From Marispirochaeta sp963667435 (GTDB lineage Bacteria > Spirochaetota > Spirochaetia > JC444 > Marispirochaetaceae): DNA of 64,000 bases. Positions 23,773-31,835 of the stretch are shown piece after piece. The notes beneath the pieces are model-generated. The model was given only the letters and a program-made list of their open reading frames with translations, did not search any database and was not told the origin of the DNA. Each line of letters begins with the position of its first letter. Position 1 is the stretch's first letter. The stretch lies in the NCBI GenBank assembly GCA_963667435.1, contig OY763414.1:1364001-1428000 (forward strand). The letters run 5' to 3'. A program made the position numbers and the translations under genes.

Positions 23773-25527
23773 TTACTTTTCCGGAGACAGAAGGCGGGCA
23801 ACTTTCGCCAGAAACTCATGTTCCACGAATGGCTTGATCAGCACATCGTTTACACCCAGGGAGCGCATTCTCTTCTCTTCCATATCAAATGAATAGCCTG
23901 TTACCGCCAGAATGGGAACGGAACGCACCCGTCGGTTCTTATGGGTACGGATTCGTTCGGCACAGGTGAATCCGTCCATTACCGGCATCTGCATATCCAG
24001 AATCAGAAGATCCGGGAGCTCGGTTTCAACAAGAATCAACGCTTCCTCTCCGTTTTCGGCGGATAATACAGTATATCCCTCCCCCCGAAGAAGGAATTCA
24101 AGGTGAATCCGGCTGATTCCACTGTCATCGGCTATATAGATCTTCAGATCATCTCTTTCTGCCGCAGATTTTTCACGCTCACGTATTTCTCTGTCAGGTT
24201 CAACCGCCGGTGCTGTGAAAGATAGAACAAACTCCGCTCCACCATCATCAGGCTGCAGGAATGAAATTTCGGCAGCAAGAAGGTTCCCCAGCTCACGCGC
24301 GACAGCCAGACCAAGACCGGCCCCCTGATAGGGTTTACTGTATCCGCTTTCTACCTGGTAGTAGGGTTCAAAAATGCGCTCCTGTTCTTCCTCAGGTATT
24401 CCAGGTCCGTAATCCCGTATACTGATCCGCACAAAACAGGAGCCGGTATCATCCGAACAGGAGCTTACGCAAAGCATAATCTCTCCATGGGAAAACTTAA
24501 CCGCATTATCCAGGAGATTGTTGAGTATCTGCGAAAAAGCTGCAGAGTCTGAAAGAACAGAGGAACAGGTCATTCCGGTTAAATCCAGAATAACTTCCGG
24601 GAGATTCTTGTCCAGACTCGTGTTGGTACGCGCAGCACAACCGCGGATAATCTGCTCCAGATCGCAGGGCTGTCTGAGTCTGGGATAATTGCCTTCCTCC
24701 AGCCTGTTATGAATGAGAATATTTGAGAGCATGGAGTTCAGAGCGTAGGAACTGCTTTCAAGAAGTTCCAGAATATAATTCTGGTTTTTGTTTACCCGTG
24801 TTTCGCGCAGAAGCGATGAGGCGCTGATTATGCCATTCAGGGGTGTTCTAATTTCATGGGAGATATTAGCGAAGAAATTTTTCTGTACATTCAGTGATTC
24901 AGACAAACGCTTTGCCAACCGGTGACGCTCGTCAAGAATCCGGAAAAGTCTGTTTCCTGTGTGAAATACCGAATAGGCTATCATGACTACACATACAACA
25001 TAGACTGCGATACCAAGTAGAACATAAACCGGGACATCAACTGTAGACAGGTGCAGTATGCTGTGGAGACTGAAAACAATCAGCATAAAGAGTACCCGGG
25101 AGAGGTAAATACCCTGTCTCCCGGCGAAATTACCGAGAAGCATGACTCCCACAAGACAATGCATTGCAGCAATCTCATAAACCGGAACTCTGATCAGATC
25201 GAAATCGAACAATTCAAACAGGAAATATCCCACCTGCATCAGCGGTACAACAATATAGACAAGAAGTGCCATTGCCTGTCGGACCCTGCCCTTCAGCACC
25301 ATCACAAAAAATATTATGTCTATGCTTAAGAGGACACTGTGCTGAATGAAAAAATGCCAGGTTCGATGAAGATAACTTACAATGATTAAATACGTTAGAA
25401 CAGGAGCAATAAAAAGAAGGAATACAAAAAAGACCTTGCTCAGGAGCATAAAGCGGCTGGACTCGATTCTGAATCTCCCTTCAAGCCAGCGGTTAAGCCG
25501 GATAAACCCCTTTCTCTTCTCAGCCAT
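23773..25527 (-). CDS. hybrid sensor histidine kinase with C-terminal receiver
   Basis: 584 residues. Six or so membrane helices fill residues 28-195 with little extracytoplasmic sequence. A DHp domain follows with the phospho-acceptor His at about 224 (FANISHEIRTPLNG), then a HATPase domain with LLDNAVKFSHG (N box), RDYGPGIPEEEQERIFEPYY and GAGLGLAVARELG. The C-terminal receiver has IYIADDSGISR, LLILDMQMPVMDG and LIKPF. No output domain is present, so phosphate is probably passed on, perhaps to one of the Hpt proteins encoded near 40-41 kb (inference). The ATG lacks a Shine-Dalgarno sequence and lies ten bases after a good -10 box. Confidence 0.94.
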   Translation of the reverse strand: MAEKRKGFIRLNRWLEGRFRIESSRFMLLSKVFFVFLLFIAPVLTYLIIVSYLHRTWHFFIQHSVLLSIDIIFFVMVLKGRVRQAMALLVYIVVPLMQVGYFLFELFDFDLIRVPVYEIAAMHCLVGVMLLGNFAGRQGIYLSRVLFMLIVFSLHSILHLSTVDVPVYVLLGIAVYVVCVVMIAYSVFHTGNRLFRILDERHRLAKRLSESLNVQKNFFANISHEIRTPLNGIISASSLLRETRVNKNQNYILELLESSSYALNSMLSNILIHNRLEEGNYPRLRQPCDLEQIIRGCAARTNTSLDKNLPEVILDLTGMTCSSVLSDSAAFSQILNNLLDNAVKFSHGEIMLCVSSCSDDTGSCFVRISIRDYGPGIPEEEQERIFEPYYQVESGYSKPYQGAGLGLAVARELGNLLAAEISFLQPDDGGAEFVLSFTAPAVEPDREIREREKSAAERDDLKIYIADDSGISRIHLEFLLRGEGYTVLSAENGEEALILVETELPDLLILDMQMPVMDGFTCAERIRTHKNRRVRSVPILAVTGYSFDMEEKRMRSLGVNDVLIKPFVEHEFLAKVARLLSPEK

Positions 25528-25537
25528 ACTGATAGAA

Positions 25538-25566
25538 ACTATAGGTTGCCCCGGGCTTCAGGTCAA
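25538..25566 (-). promoter_or_regulatory. promoter of the hybrid kinase gene, near-leaderless
   Basis: Minus strand TTGACC (25561-25566, 5/6), 17-base spacer, TATAGT (25538-25543, 5/6), then only ten bases to the ATG at 25527. Expected leader length is about three bases, too short for a ribosome-binding site. Confidence 0.6.
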
Positions 25567-25605
25567 TAGATAAAGACCGGAGCTCTCCGTAAGGGAGAGC
25601 CCGGG
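25550..25605 (-). terminator. hairpin after the Bax-inhibitor-1 gene, possible terminator
   Basis: Seven-base stem GCTCTCC/GGAGAGC with a five-base loop at 25582-25600, enclosed by a second pair CCCGGGCT (near 25550) and AGCCCGGG (near 25598). It lies just downstream of the minus-strand Bax-inhibitor-1 stop codon. On that strand only a short CTTTAT tract follows, so termination may be partial. The structure overlaps the promoter of the kinase gene. Confidence 0.45.
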
Positions 25606-25615
25606 CTGTAAAGAA

Positions 25616-26314
25616 TCAGTTCCGCCGGCCGAAAAGCCTCAAAACCATAAGAAAAAGGTTGATAAAATCCAGGTAGAGCTTCAGCGCTCCCATGATGGAA
25701 AGCTTGATATAGTCAGCCTCAGCGATATTGGAACCCATTTGACGATTCCAGCTTTTAATCATCTGAGTATCGTAGGCAGTAAGGCCGAGAAAAAGGACAA
25801 CTCCCACAAGAGAGATCAGGAATGAAAAGGAATCAGAATGGAAAAACATGTTGGCCAGGGATGCGATAATTAAACCGATAAGCCCCATAAACAGGTAATT
25901 ACCAATTCCCGAGAGATCCCTGCGAGTAACGGTTGCCCAGAAGCTCATGGCCGCAAAGGTTCCACCGGCCACAAAGAATGCCTGCGCTATACTCTGACCG
26001 GTATATGCCAGAAAGATAACCGACAGGGTAAGACCATTAAGAGCAGCATAGCCGGCAAATCCCAGGGTCGCCGCGGTGGCGCTCATTCGCATCAGCCTGG
26101 CGGAAAGGAACATAACCAGAGCGAACTCCCCGATAATAGTACCAAAAAAAAGCAGGCGGTTCTGCACAAAGCTGATAATAAGGTAGGGGTTGGATGCCAT
26201 GCCGAGACTGATAACACCTGTCAGTGCCAGCCCGAGGGTCATCCAGACATAAACATTTCTTAAAATGCTGCGTTCCCGGACAGCACTGTTCTGTAGAATT
26301 TCAGCACGGGTCAT
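25616..26314 (-). CDS. Bax inhibitor-1/YccA family membrane protein
   Basis: 232 residues with seven hydrophobic segments, the standard size and topology of bacterial Bax inhibitor-1 (TMBIM) proteins such as YbhL/YccA. Seen are RNVYVWMTLGLALTGVISLG at the first helix, AALNGLTLSVIFLAYTGQSI, and the conserved C-terminal FLGLTAYDTQMIK. It ends with LYLDFINLFLMVLRLFGRRN, also typical. Members act as calcium-leak channels or as regulators of FtsH proteolysis. The gene has its own promoter and a GAGGAG site before the ATG. Confidence 0.93.
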   Translation of the reverse strand: MTRAEILQNSAVRERSILRNVYVWMTLGLALTGVISLGMASNPYLIISFVQNRLLFFGTIIGEFALVMFLSARLMRMSATAATLGFAGYAALNGLTLSVIFLAYTGQSIAQAFFVAGGTFAAMSFWATVTRRDLSGIGNYLFMGLIGLIIASLANMFFHSDSFSFLISLVGVVLFLGLTAYDTQMIKSWNRQMGSNIAEADYIKLSIMGALKLYLDFINLFLMVLRLFGRRN

Positions 26315-26347
26315 AATATTCTCCTCTATTACCGTAAACTTACTACA

Positions 26348-26375
26348 AGGTTATGAAAAAAGTGTGAATGGTCAA
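26348..26375 (-). promoter_or_regulatory. candidate promoter of the Bax-inhibitor-1 gene
   Basis: Minus strand TTGACC (26370-26375, 5/6), 16-base spacer, TAACCT (26348-26353, 3/6), followed by a leader of about 25 bases with GAGGAG before the ATG at 26314. It sits in the 80-base gap after the methyltransferase gene. Confidence 0.4.
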
Positions 26376-26394
26376 GCACTATTATATTGATCCC

Positions 26395-27144
26395 TCAAGC
26401 CTTTACCGCCATACGGCCGGTATAATCCAGGCGCGAAAAAAGAGGTGTTTTAACATCCGGTCGGGCAAAGTACTCATCCACGGCTCTGCGGGCCCCCTCA
26501 AAGTGGCCGTAATCATCAATAATCAACACCCCTCCCGGAACAAGGCGCGGATAAAGCAGCTCAAGCTCAACACAGGTGGATGCATACCAGTCGGTATCAA
26601 GTCTGAGGAGAGAAATAGCCTCTGGGATTTCTTTCTCCAGGGTGAGCGCCACATCTCCCTCCACTGCCCGAATGCGGTTTGCAGGGTAGTTTAGTGGTGC
26701 CAGATTCCCCAGCACCTTTTCCCGGGAAACTGCCCAGTGGTCGAAACTGTTGCTCTCCCACTTCTCCCTGACGGATCCGCCGTTCCAGGCGATCACATCT
26801 TCTTCTCCGGGTTCGGGCATTCCGGCAAAGGTATCATAGAGATAGATAGAACGGGAATCGATCCCCAGTTGCTGCAGGGTACGGATCATGAGCATACAGC
26901 TGCCGCCTTTCCAGACACCGCATTCTACAAAATCTCCGGCAACACCCCTGTCTATCAGATATTTTACTGCCGAGAACAGCCCATAGCCCCGCTCCATGCT
27001 GGTCATGGTAAAGGGGGAAACCTCCTCCCAGACAGTACGGAACTCAGCCTCCATATCGATACGGTACTGATCGTTGGGAATTACACCGTAACCTTCACCT
27101 TCCAGTACAGATGCAAGTTCCTTCCGCTTATCATAGGAAATCAT
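26395..27144 (-). CDS. TylF/MycF family O-methyltransferase
   Basis: 249 residues, SAM-dependent methyltransferase of the macrocin O-methyltransferase (TylF) family. Seen are FVECGVWKGGSCMLMI (SAM-binding glycine region), IYLYDTFAGMPEP, FPEAISLLRLDTDWYAST-like IPEAISLLRLDTDWYAST, and PGGVLIIDDYGHFEGARRAV, whose Asp residues hold the metal. Outside antibiotic clusters, such enzymes usually methylate sugars of polysaccharides or glycans; there is no antibiotic cluster here. Its ATG overlaps the end of ligA by four bases (ATGA), so it is translated from the ligA message. Confidence 0.88.
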   Translation of the reverse strand: MISYDKRKELASVLEGEGYGVIPNDQYRIDMEAEFRTVWEEVSPFTMTSMERGYGLFSAVKYLIDRGVAGDFVECGVWKGGSCMLMIRTLQQLGIDSRSIYLYDTFAGMPEPGEEDVIAWNGGSVREKWESNSFDHWAVSREKVLGNLAPLNYPANRIRAVEGDVALTLEKEIPEAISLLRLDTDWYASTCVELELLYPRLVPGGVLIIDDYGHFEGARRAVDEYFARPDVKTPLFSRLDYTGRMAVKA

Positions 27145-29192
27145 CTCTTCTCCAGTATCTTCAGGAATTCTGTTTCACTCACAACCGTGATTCCCAGCTT
27201 CTTCGCCTTTGCAAGCTTGCTTCCTGCTCCCTCGCCGGCCAGAAGATGAGTAACACTTCCGGTTATACTGCCCACAGCCCGCCCCCCCCGCTTTTTAACC
27301 TCTTCCATGGCTATATTTCTGGGTTTAAATTCATCAAAACTGCCGGTAACACACCAGACCTGGTCGGCAAATACTGCCGGAAAAGCATTTTCAGCGGTTT
27401 CCGCTTCCGCCTTGAAGTTGAGCCCCGCCTTTTGCAAGCGGCTGATCTGCAGAAGTATTTCCGGGTCCCGCAGGGATTCAAGAATTGAAGCCGCTGTTTT
27501 TTCACCCATTCCATGGATTTCCGCAAGCTTCTCCGTTTCACCCGCTGCTGCTGCACTTAGAAGGGATTCGATATCCCGGTATCCTGCATCAATAAGCAAT
27601 TCCGCAGCTTTCTGACCAAGATCCGGAATACCAAGAGAGGCCAGAACCCGCCGGTAAGGACGACCCTTGCTTGCTTCTATCCCCTGTAAAATAAGAGAGA
27701 TCTTCTTCTCGCCGAACCCCGGCAGGTCTTCAATCTCTTCCGCTTTCAGAGTATAGAGATCTTCAGCACCCCGGATTATCCCTTCCCGGATAAGCACAGC
27801 CGCAGTTTCGGGCCCCAGGTTGTCGATATCCATCTGATCTCGTCCGACAAAGAAGTTTATACGTCCCTGTACCTGGTCGGGACATCCTCTATTTTCGCAG
27901 AAAAGATGGGCACCTCTCTGGTACAGTGGAGAACCGCAGGAGGGACAGTTCCCTGGCATTTGCCAGACCGGTGCGGCATTATCACCTTTGTCGATTACCC
28001 GCTCCACTGCGGGGATAACATCCCCCCGCTTGGATACCGCAACCTGATCTCCCGGAGCAAGTTCCAGAAGATCTATATACTGCTGATTATGCAGTGTCAC
28101 ATTCGAAACAGTTGACCCCCCGATGGATACAGGCTCAATCCGTGCTACCGGTGTAATCCGGCCGGTTCGCCCCACCTGAACATCCACACTGACAACGGTA
28201 CTTACAGCCTCCGGACTGTCAAATTTATAAGCGACTGCCCAGCGGGGATGATGACCGGTGTATCCCAGCCGTTCCCGGAGTTCAAGTTCATTGACTTTGA
28301 TAACAAGACCGTCAATCTCATACTCAAGATTCTGCCGTAATTTCGTCATGGACTCGATATAGCCGCCGAGTTCCTCCAGAGTTCCAGATGTAAAGGCAAA
28401 ACCTTCAAGCGCAGCTTCAGCTGCGGCCCGGGGCCCGAACAAACCCAGTCTGGGGTTTATGCGGAAGCCGAGATGCCGGAGATATGCAAGCAGTTCATGG
28501 TGGCCGTGAAACTGCCGTGCCTCCCCTTCCGGGAAGAACCCTTCATAGATAAAAATATCCAGAGGAACAACAGCCGCCTCACTGCTTTTCTTGCGCCGAA
28601 GAGTTCCAGCCGCGAGGTTACGGGGGTTGGCATAGGGTATTTCCTGTTCGGCATTAATCCGGGAAAATGCTTTTAGGGGAAGATATATCTCACCCCTCAC
28701 TGCGATATTCACCGCCTCGGAAAGGCGCAGGGGGATGGAGGGAATAGTACGAATGTTGTGGGTAACATCGTTACCCACAAAGCCGTTTCCCCGGGTAACT
28801 CCCCGGATCAGGATTCCTTTCTCGTAGTAGAGTACAATGCTTGCACCGTCAATCTTCTCTTCCACAACAATATCAAGTGTTGTGTCGGTATTGGCTGAAG
28901 TCCTGGCCGCCCAGGAGAGAACCTCTTCAGCAGTATAGGCTTTATCCAGACTCAGAACCGGTACCGTATGGGATACCTCCGGAAGATCGGAGGAGAGATC
29001 GCTCCCCACCCGGAGAGTGGGAGAATCGAGTCGGCGGAATTGGGGCGACTGTGCTTCCAGGGCTCTTAAACGGTCGAAAGCCCGGTCATACTCGGCATCG
29101 GTTGCCGAAGGCCGGGCTTCGATATAGTAGTCATGCTGCCATGAGAGCAGCATATCAGTCAGCTGATCAATCTCTTTTTGCACATCGGACAT
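27141..29192 (-). CDS. ligA: NAD-dependent DNA ligase LigA
   Basis: Seals nicks between Okazaki fragments using NAD+. It has 683 residues, standard length. Domains in order: Ia (YYIEARPSATDAEYDRAFDRL), adenylation domain with the nucleophile lysine in VEEKIDGASIV at about residue 112, OB fold, and a four-cysteine zinc finger (CPSCGSPLY and CENRGCPDQ). Tandem helix-hairpin-helix motifs (LPGFGEKK, IHGMGEKTA) follow, and a C-terminal BRCT domain (WCVTGSFDEFKPRNIAME). All key parts are intact. It is followed by the overlapping methyltransferase gene, an unusual partner for ligase. Confidence 0.97.
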   Translation of the reverse strand: MSDVQKEIDQLTDMLLSWQHDYYIEARPSATDAEYDRAFDRLRALEAQSPQFRRLDSPTLRVGSDLSSDLPEVSHTVPVLSLDKAYTAEEVLSWAARTSANTDTTLDIVVEEKIDGASIVLYYEKGILIRGVTRGNGFVGNDVTHNIRTIPSIPLRLSEAVNIAVRGEIYLPLKAFSRINAEQEIPYANPRNLAAGTLRRKKSSEAAVVPLDIFIYEGFFPEGEARQFHGHHELLAYLRHLGFRINPRLGLFGPRAAAEAALEGFAFTSGTLEELGGYIESMTKLRQNLEYEIDGLVIKVNELELRERLGYTGHHPRWAVAYKFDSPEAVSTVVSVDVQVGRTGRITPVARIEPVSIGGSTVSNVTLHNQQYIDLLELAPGDQVAVSKRGDVIPAVERVIDKGDNAAPVWQMPGNCPSCGSPLYQRGAHLFCENRGCPDQVQGRINFFVGRDQMDIDNLGPETAAVLIREGIIRGAEDLYTLKAEEIEDLPGFGEKKISLILQGIEASKGRPYRRVLASLGIPDLGQKAAELLIDAGYRDIESLLSAAAAGETEKLAEIHGMGEKTAASILESLRDPEILLQISRLQKAGLNFKAEAETAENAFPAVFADQVWCVTGSFDEFKPRNIAMEEVKKRGGRAVGSITGSVTHLLAGEGAGSKLAKAKKLGITVVSETEFLKILEKR

Positions 29193-29226
29193 GGGTTCCG
29201 TTTATTTCCTTCGATTCAATGAAGTA

Positions 29227-30675
29227 TCAGAACCCCTTCCGGATAAAAGCGTCACGAAACCCCTGGGCTTTGAAGTTCAAGAGCAGGGCACCACTCTCAT
29301 CCGGAGAAAGGGGACCAACCAGAACCTTATAGTATGCATTGCCCTGATTCAATACCAGCACCGGATAGGTGGCGGAGAATTTTTCCGCCGTGGAACGGGC
29401 AGACCCGGGAGATGAGAAAACCGCTAACTGCAGGTAATCCGATGCAGGATCAAGGTCGCCGAAGAGTACTGCCGGGGCAGAAGCTGCTTCTGTTTCCGGG
29501 GCTGTTTCCAGCTCTTTCTCCACCTCTGCTGCAGCAACCGCAGGGGAAGATTCCGGGGGACGGTTTTCCGCAGGCACAAGGCTTATCTCTACATCTCCCT
29601 CAGGAACTGCCGCCGGAACAGTCTCCTCTTCAGGTACCGCAGCAACTGCGGTGGGAGAGGTCTCTTCCTTCGGTTTTTCCACTCTGTCTTCGATAAGCGC
29701 CGGTGAGACTGCGGCAAATGCTACATCATCCTCGCCGTCATAGGGAGGTTCGGGCAGAGGGAACAGTTCTGCAATTGCCCGGTCACGCTCTTTCTGTTCA
29801 GGCACGGGAGGCAGATCAGCAGCGGCAAACTCTTCGCCTTCTTCGAGGGCTGTTGGATTATACATATTATCCGCAACCCGGGTTGTATCAGCTTTTTCCA
29901 GTATAACCGGTGCCGCAGGTACTACCGAAAGTGAATCATCCTCAGGACCGGAGAGGGCCAGATTGTCCGTATAGGGTCCGGTGATTTCCGGTTCCGCCGG
30001 TACCGGTGCAGGTTCCGGAGTTACAGCAATCTCGGCAGCAACGGCCGGGGCTGCGATCACGGGATCTTCAAGAGTGGATTCTTCTTCGGGAAGGGCAGAG
30101 CCAAGTCCGTCCGAGTTGTCCGATAGAAGAATGGGGTCAGTATCCCCGGATACTGCAGGCTCTTCCTCTTCCGTACCTGGAGCAATAATCAGGGGTTCGG
30201 CCATGGCCGGAGCTTCAGGCTCAACCGCCGGAGCCTGCTCTTCTGTATCCAGATAGCGGTCAAGAAAGGCCAGATTATCCTCGGCGTTGGGGTTAAGATC
30301 CGGATCGTCGGAATAGGGACGATCAGCAGACTCTACTGAAAGCCGGGAAGAGTTGTCCGCAAGGACAATTCTGGTACGTGCTATCCGGTCATCCTGTATA
30401 CCGATTTTTTCCGCAGCCTCTCTCGAAAGCAGCAGAAAAAGTCCCGGATCATCAAGGCGGTCTACTATCATCACCTCCACGCTGCTTCCATTCTCTATAT
30501 TCTCAACCTTTATTAGAGTGTTACGGGGGAAAGAGTTTGAAGCACCGTAATAACCGGTGGCCGGAAATTCTCCATACCGGCCCATGGCCGTTGTCCCTTC
30601 CCATTCAGACTGAGAAAAGAGCAATAGAGTCGCTGACAGACTAACAGCCAGCATTATAATCAGAATCTTTTTCAT
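29227..30675 (-). CDS. SPOR-domain protein with RlpA-like N-terminal domain
   Basis: 482 residues. An N-terminal signal peptide (MKKILIIMLAVSLSATLLLFS) is followed by a double-psi-barrel-like domain of about 100 residues. There NTLIKVENIENGSSVEVMIV and LSREAAEKIGI echo RlpA, but the catalytic Glu/Asp motifs of active RlpA are not evident. The middle 240 residues are a low-complexity Pro/Glu/Ala/Val tether. The C-terminal 75 residues are a SPOR domain (YLQLAVFSSPGSARSTAEKF to YYKVLVGPLS), which binds denuded glycan at division sites. A role in septation or wall remodelling is likely. It ends 34 bases before ligA. Confidence 0.85.
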   Translation of the reverse strand: MKKILIIMLAVSLSATLLLFSQSEWEGTTAMGRYGEFPATGYYGASNSFPRNTLIKVENIENGSSVEVMIVDRLDDPGLFLLLSREAAEKIGIQDDRIARTRIVLADNSSRLSVESADRPYSDDPDLNPNAEDNLAFLDRYLDTEEQAPAVEPEAPAMAEPLIIAPGTEEEEPAVSGDTDPILLSDNSDGLGSALPEEESTLEDPVIAAPAVAAEIAVTPEPAPVPAEPEITGPYTDNLALSGPEDDSLSVVPAAPVILEKADTTRVADNMYNPTALEEGEEFAAADLPPVPEQKERDRAIAELFPLPEPPYDGEDDVAFAAVSPALIEDRVEKPKEETSPTAVAAVPEEETVPAAVPEGDVEISLVPAENRPPESSPAVAAAEVEKELETAPETEAASAPAVLFGDLDPASDYLQLAVFSSPGSARSTAEKFSATYPVLVLNQGNAYYKVLVGPLSPDESGALLLNFKAQGFRDAFIRKGF

Positions 30676-30702
30676 AATCCGCTCCTGAATATTGGACCCG
30701 GG

Positions 30703-31200
30703 TTAAAGCCTAAGTTTCCCCAGGGTACCGCTGGCTATGGACTCACCCATAACCGAACAGATATCGCTCACCGGGGTATCGGGTCGATCGTTCACATCAC
30801 CCGGAACAAGTTCTCCCTGGGTCAGCAGCCCGCCGTTAAGCACATTATAAAGACGGTAACTCGCCTCCCGGGGAGTAAGGGCATCCTCTTCGGTAACTGG
30901 TGCATTCAGGGAAAAATCAATCTCAAGAAGAAAATATGCACCGCCACTTTTAGCAAGTCTCATGGAGAGACGTTCTGAGGGGATATCCAGTTTCTCGTTG
31001 CTTTCAACAACTCCTGCATTGAAAACAATATGGCCTGCATCAAAGAGGGTTTCCATAACTCCGTCTTCCAGCGCGGCCTGCATCTCCACTACTCCGGGAA
31101 TTTCCGAATTCAATGAGTTTTTGGTAAAAACCAGTACAGTCTCACCCCAGACAGGCAGCGAAACTATAAGGGCACAAAAATATACAAGAAGACGATTCAT
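30703..31200 (-). CDS. hypothetical exported protein
   Basis: 165 residues, family not recognised. I start at the ATG at 31198-31200, which has GGAGG five bases upstream, giving a clean signal peptide MNRLLVYFCALIVSLPVWGE. The mature part looks like a periplasmic alpha/beta domain: MQAALEDGVMETLFDAGHIV, then SGGAYFLLEIDFSLNAP. This resembles the small secreted proteins of spirochaetes that precede FlaA- or SPOR-type genes, but I cannot name it. It ends 27 bases before the SPOR gene and is divergent from the NusG paralogue gene, about 80 bases away. Confidence 0.7.
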   Translation of the reverse strand: MNRLLVYFCALIVSLPVWGETVLVFTKNSLNSEIPGVVEMQAALEDGVMETLFDAGHIVFNAGVVESNEKLDIPSERLSMRLAKSGGAYFLLEIDFSLNAPVTEEDALTPREASYRLYNVLNGGLLTQGELVPGDVNDRPDTPVSDICSVMGESIASGTLGKLRL

Positions 31201-31281
31201 GGATACCTCCGCTTCTAGTATCGACACTAAACTGCTGAGCTTGATCGCTTTTAAGCATCCATGGTACGGTGCTTGTCATTC

Positions 31282-31833
31282 ATGGAATACTTTGTTCTAC
31301 AGGTACAGACGGGAATGGAAGCAAAGGTTCTCAAACTCGCCCGGACGGAACTCCGGGTTAAAGGTCTGGAGGACTTTACCGGGCGGCTCCTCTTTCCCCA
31401 ACGGGTACTCCATATCCGCAGACAGGGAAAAACCCGCAAGGAGAATGCTCCTATTTACCCGGGATATCTCTTCCTCGAAGCCGAAAAGGTTGAACCGGAG
31501 GTTTACTGGGCTCTTCGCCCGGTGAAGGGAATCTACAAGTTCCTTAAATCCAACACAGATATTGAACCTCTCCATGGCGAAGATCGCCGTATTCTGGTAC
31601 ACTTTCTGGAGCATGGGGAGACGGTTGCGCTCTCTAAAGTTGTTTTCGATGAAAACAGCAGGATTGTGGTAAAGGAAGGACCCCTGAAAGGAATGGAAGG
31701 TTCCATAGTGAAAGTAGACAGGCGAAAGCGGCGGGCACGGGTCCGCCTGAGCATGTACAAGGACTCTTTCACCGTGGATTTCGGGTTTGAACTTTTAGAC
31801 AACACAAAAGAAGAGAAAAAAGCAGAAAAGTAG
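31282..31833 (+). CDS. NusG-family transcription antitermination factor (LoaP/UpxY/RfaH type)
   Basis: 183 residues from the ATG at 31282 (MEYFVLQVQTGMEAKVLK); an in-frame ATG at 31261 would add seven. Neither has a Shine-Dalgarno sequence. The NGN domain includes PIYPGYLFLEAEKVEPEVYW and VKGIYKFLKS. The C-terminal KOW domain includes IVVKEGPLKGMEGSIVKVDR and RRARVRLSMY. This is a specialised paralogue rather than housekeeping NusG, because it stands alone (no secE or rplK) and heads sugar-nucleotide genes, the usual setting of UpxY and LoaP. Such factors ride RNA polymerase to let it read long operons. It may therefore drive the gene run up to 39.8 kb (inference). Confidence 0.9.
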   Translation: MEYFVLQVQTGMEAKVLKLARTELRVKGLEDFTGRLLFPQRVLHIRRQGKTRKENAPIYPGYLFLEAEKVEPEVYWALRPVKGIYKFLKSNTDIEPLHGEDRRILVHFLEHGETVALSKVVFDENSRIVVKEGPLKGMEGSIVKVDRRKRRARVRLSMYKDSFTVDFGFELLDNTKEEKKAEK

Positions 31834-31835
31834 GG

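Noticed and set aside
31201..31281. Leaderless or sigma-70 promoter before the NusG paralogue.
   Set aside because: TTGATC with TACGGT 18 bases on is weak and would fit only the later ATG; other box pairs were poorer, so no promoter is claimed.
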